This document shows, piece by piece, positions 5,514 to 7,704 of a DNA stretch of 7,704 nucleotides. The number at the start of each line of letters is the position of its first letter. The stretch's first letter is position 1. The stretch comes from Thiotrichaceae bacterium (GTDB taxonomy: Bacteria > Pseudomonadota > Gammaproteobacteria > Thiotrichales > Thiotrichaceae). The notes beneath the pieces are model-generated. The model searched no databases. It was given only the letters and a program-made list of their open reading frames with translations, and was not told where the DNA came from. The position numbers and the translations under genes were made by a program. The stretch spans positions 1-7,704 of the forward strand of contig JALVDQ010000401.1 of assembly GCA_027008885.1 (NCBI GenBank), written 5' to 3'.

Positions 5514-6623
5514 ATGTATGTAACTGATAAAATCTTGCCAGAGTTACCCGCGCCAAGTAATACCAAAGGAATTATCCATTGGTTAAAAACAAACCTTTTT
5601 AACGGTCCAATCAATACCATTCTTACACTATTTGGGCTTTACCTAATCTATAAAATTATCCCCCCCCTGATTGACTGGGCATTTATTAAAGCAACCTGGG
5701 TGGCAGAAACCAGAGATCAATGCCTCGGCGATGACAAGGGCGCTTGCTGGGCCTATATCAGAAATCGCTTTGACCAGATCATTTACGGCTTTTACCCGAA
5801 TGCAGAACGATGGCGAGTCAATCTGGCGGCTATTTTACTGGTGTTATTAACGATACCGTTGTTTTTTAAAAAAACGCCCAAAAAAGTCTGGCTTGGCGGC
5901 TTTATATTACTGGTATTCCCTTTTATAGCCTATGTACTCATACATGGTGGCTGGTTTGGTTTTAAGGTTGTGACAACAGACAAGTGGGGCGGGTTAATGC
6001 TCACCATCATTATCTCATTGGTGGGGATTTTAATGGCACTGCCACTTGGCACAATTTTAGCGCTGGGGAGACGCTCGCATATGCCTATTGTAAAATCACT
6101 CAGTGTCGTCTTTATTGAGTTCTGGCGTGGTGTTCCCCTGATAACTGTTTTATTTATGTCATCCGTTATGTTGCCTTTATTTTTACCCGAAGGTACCGAT
6201 TTTGATAAACTGCTACGCGCCATGATAGGCATCGTACTGTTTCAATCTGCCTATGTTGCAGAAGTCGTTCGCGGAGGCTTGCAGGCAATCCCGAAAGGTC
6301 AATATGAAGCAGCCGTTGCAATGGGCTTGAGTTACTGGAAAAGCATGTTCCTGGTGATATTACCGCAGGCGCTAAAGCTTGTTATTCCAGGGCTGGTTAA
6401 TACCTTTATCGCTCTCTTTAAAGATACAACATTGGTATTAATCATAGGTCTTTTCGATCTGCTTGCCATTATACAGAATGTATTGGGTGCAGATTCAGCC
6501 TGGCTCGGGTTTGACACAGAAGGACTGGTATTTGCCGCCTTCCTCTTCTGGATATTTACCTTTAGCATGTCTCGTTACTCAATGGCTTTAGAGAAGAAGC
6601 TGGATACCGGACATAGAAACTAA
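5514..6623 (+). CDS. aapM: General L-amino acid ABC transporter permease AapM
   Basis: A 369-residue inner-membrane permease, AapM/BztC/YhdY branch. An N-terminal hydrophobic segment (about 34-54) is followed by a hydrophilic, probably periplasmic stretch with the branch's Cys pair and motif C70...GACWA (76-80)...YGFYPNAERWR (91-101). More helices follow near 104-118 and 128-144. The permease core starts near 156 (KWGGLMLTIIISLVGI), with IEFWRGVPL (201-209) and the EAA loop EAAVAMG (265-271) through LPQ (283-285) that contacts AapP. The C-terminus has a last helix at 337-352 and a short basic tail. The start is fixed by AGAGG in the end of aapQ, five bases separating the two genes. It should form a heterodimer with AapQ. 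Length and order fit the family; nothing is missing. Confidence 0.93.
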   Translation: MYVTDKILPELPAPSNTKGIIHWLKTNLFNGPINTILTLFGLYLIYKIIPPLIDWAFIKATWVAETRDQCLGDDKGACWAYIRNRFDQIIYGFYPNAERWRVNLAAILLVLLTIPLFFKKTPKKVWLGGFILLVFPFIAYVLIHGGWFGFKVVTTDKWGGLMLTIIISLVGILMALPLGTILALGRRSHMPIVKSLSVVFIEFWRGVPLITVLFMSSVMLPLFLPEGTDFDKLLRAMIGIVLFQSAYVAEVVRGGLQAIPKGQYEAAVAMGLSYWKSMFLVILPQALKLVIPGLVNTFIALFKDTTLVLIIGLFDLLAIIQNVLGADSAWLGFDTEGLVFAAFLFWIFTFSMSRYSMALEKKLDTGHRN

Positions 6624-6625
6624 AC

Positions 6626-6673
6626 CTTTGCATGAGACAACGAGATTTTTATCCGTTCTGTCTTTATGCAAAG
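6626..6673. repeat. Short inverted repeat between aapM and aapP
   Basis: CTTTGCAT (6626-6633) and ATGCAAAG (6666-6673) form a perfect 8-bp inverted repeat around 32 bases, in the 108-bp gap between aapM and aapP. There is no T-run after it, so it is not a terminator. It may be a processing hairpin or chance. Confidence 0.35.
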
Positions 6674-6731
6674 ACCTTTAGACAACTCAACGATGAATAA
6701 ACAATCAAGTTAAACAGCTGAGAAACAACTT

Positions 6732-7499
6732 ATGACAGACCCACAAACAAACAACAATGAAAAATTGGCGATAGAAATCATCAATATGAATAAGTGGTAT
6801 GGTGACTTTCATGTTCTTAAAGACATCAACCTCAAGGTGAAAGAAGGAGAAATAATCGTCATCGCAGGACCATCTGGCTCCGGAAAGTCAACCGTGATTC
6901 GCTGTATTAACCACCTGGAAGAGCACCAAACAGGACAAATCATCGTTGAAGGTGAAGAAATTACGGGCGATGTAAAACAACTAGAGCGCTTGCGCGCCAA
7001 TGTCGGCATGTGCTTTCAGCATTTTAACCTGTTCCCTCACCTAACCATTCTTGACAATCTGACGCTGGCACCAATCTGGGTGAAAAAAATGCCTAAAGCT
7101 GAAGCCGAAGCGATTGCAATGAAATATCTGGAGCGTGTAAAAATACCGGATCAGGCAAACAAATACCCAGGACAACTATCTGGCGGGCAGCAGCAGCGTG
7201 TAGCAATTGCTCGCAGCCTGTGCATGAACCCCAAAGTCATGCTATTTGATGAACCAACCTCCGCACTTGACCCCGAGATGATTTCTGAAGTGCTGGACGT
7301 TATGATCGAACTGGCAAATGAAGGCGGCATGACCATGCTTTGCGTCACCCATGAAATGGGATTCGCCAAGAAAGTCGCCGATCGCGTTATCTTTATGGAT
7401 GCCGGGCAGATTATTGAAGAAAACACACCAGAAGAATTTTTTAACAACCCTCAATCTGACCGCACCAAACTGTTCCTGAGCCAGATTATTGGGCATTAA
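6732..7499 (+). CDS. aapP: General L-amino acid ABC transporter, ATP-binding protein
   Basis: A 255-residue ABC ATPase of the polar amino-acid class (GlnQ/HisP-like; AapP/BztD/YhdZ). All catalytic motifs are intact: the aromatic A-loop ([11 protein letters not shown], 22-32), Walker [10 protein letters not shown] (46-54), Q-loop Gln96 ([12 protein letters not shown]), signature LSGGQQQR (149-156), Walker B VMLFDEP (169-175), D-loop SALD (177-180) and switch His207 (VTHEMG). It sits on the cytoplasmic face, binds the EAA loops of AapQ and AapM, and powers amino-acid import. There is no C-terminal regulatory domain, as usual for this class. Translation begins at the ATG at 6732 with only a weak GAG-type ribosome binding site about 10 bases upstream. 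The 108-bp gap after aapM is larger than elsewhere in the permease part, but the gene still looks cotranscribed. No obvious hairpin terminator follows. Confidence 0.95.
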   Translation: MTDPQTNNNEKLAIEIINMNKWYGDFHVLKDINLKVKEGEIIVIAGPSGSGKSTVIRCINHLEEHQTGQIIVEGEEITGDVKQLERLRANVGMCFQHFNLFPHLTILDNLTLAPIWVKKMPKAEAEAIAMKYLERVKIPDQANKYPGQLSGGQQQRVAIARSLCMNPKVMLFDEPTSALDPEMISEVLDVMIELANEGGMTMLCVTHEMGFAKKVADRVIFMDAGQIIEENTPEEFFNNPQSDRTKLFLSQIIGH

Positions 7500-7515
7500 G
7501 AAGCAATGTAGCCCG

Positions 7516-7568
7516 TATAAAAAACAAGGGGGGATGGGTGACAGAAGACAGAGGACAGAAGACAGAGG
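7516..7568 (-). repeat. CCCATCCCCCCTTG repeat plus 14-nt tandem array, inverted copy 3
   Basis: On the minus strand this is two units of the 14-nt repeat (complement of 7541-7554 and 7555-7568, identical to each other), then CACCCATCCCCCCTTG, then a T-run and ATA. It has the same order of parts as 71-156 on the plus strand, with one extra T before the G and no spacer between array and motif. It lies 16 bases after the aapP stop. Confidence 0.8.
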
Positions 7569-7617
7569 ACTGAGCCTGAATCTTGCGACAAGCCCTTTTA
7601 ACAAGCCGAGCAACGCA

Positions 7618-7689
7618 GATATCAGCGGATCAGGGCTTTCGCCTGTTTGAGCGACGCCAGGAGCGAGTTCGAAAGACCCCGCTGATGTC
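7618..7689. repeat. Large imperfect palindrome near the window edge
   Basis: GATATCAGCGG (7618-7628) pairs with CCGCTGATGTC (7679-7689) with one wobble. Inside it CTTTCG (7636-7641) pairs with CGAAAG (7670-7675). The flanks CAACGCA and GAGTAGCGC suggest that the element goes on towards or past the window end. It is GC-richer than the nearby genes. I have an impression that this sequence is dispersed in proteobacterial genomes, but I cannot name it. The 50 bases between 7569 and 7617 show no gene. Confidence 0.55.
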
Positions 7690-7704
7690 GAGTAGCGCAG
7701 GGAA

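Noticed and set aside
7242..7613. Minus-strand open frame of 123 codons
   Set aside because: Its N-terminal part reads through repeats and the rest is the complement of aapP; no start signal.

Overview
The window looks like a gammaproteobacterial chromosome. The evidence is a zapA gene preceded by a small coiled-coil gene of the TIGR02449 type, a GlpE-like single-domain rhodanese, and a complete aapJQMP (bztABCD / yhdWXYZ type) amino-acid ABC transporter, in DNA of moderate to low GC that is dense in short dispersed palindromes. The repeat style (TCGGATTA...TAATCCGA palindromes, TCTGTCTTCTGTTC tandem repeats joined to CACCCATCCCCCCTG) reminds me of methanotrophs of the order Methylococcales and related gammaproteobacteria. 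That is an impression from memory, not a result.

Layout. Bases 1-258 hold no convincing gene: two palindromes, a 14-nt tandem repeat and the first copy of a CCCATCCCCCCTG repeat. Bases 259-1395 (+) encode an unrecognised 378-residue membrane-anchored protein, followed by a second direct copy of the same repeat. On the minus strand come a rhodanese (1471-1803), a 189-bp spacer with two small hairpins, zapA (1993-2298) and the coiled-coil gene (2318-2560); the last two form a short operon with a good sigma70-type promoter at 2598-2626. A divergent intergenic region leads into the plus-strand transporter: aapJ (2879-3880), aapQ (4324-5508), aapM (5514-6623) and aapP (6732-7499). Bases 7500-7704 are repeats: an inverted copy of the CCCATCCCCCCTG / 14-nt tandem element, and a large imperfect palindrome close to the window edge.

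How the genes work together. AapJ is the secreted periplasmic binding protein, AapQ and AapM form the membrane channel, and AapP is the ATPase. Together they should import L-amino acids with broad specificity, as in the characterised rhizobial Aap and Rhodobacter Bzt systems. Between aapJ and aapQ lie 443 bp with a strong hairpin terminator, a REP-like palindrome, a perfect 16-bp inverted repeat, a 161-bp MITE-like palindromic element and a triple AATTATTAAG tandem repeat just before the aapQ start. The terminator probably makes the binding protein more abundant than the permease; the rest look like successive insertions into the operon.

The transporter, division and rhodanese genes are ordinary. 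The least explained parts are the orphan membrane protein bracketed by direct repeats, and the repeat families themselves.
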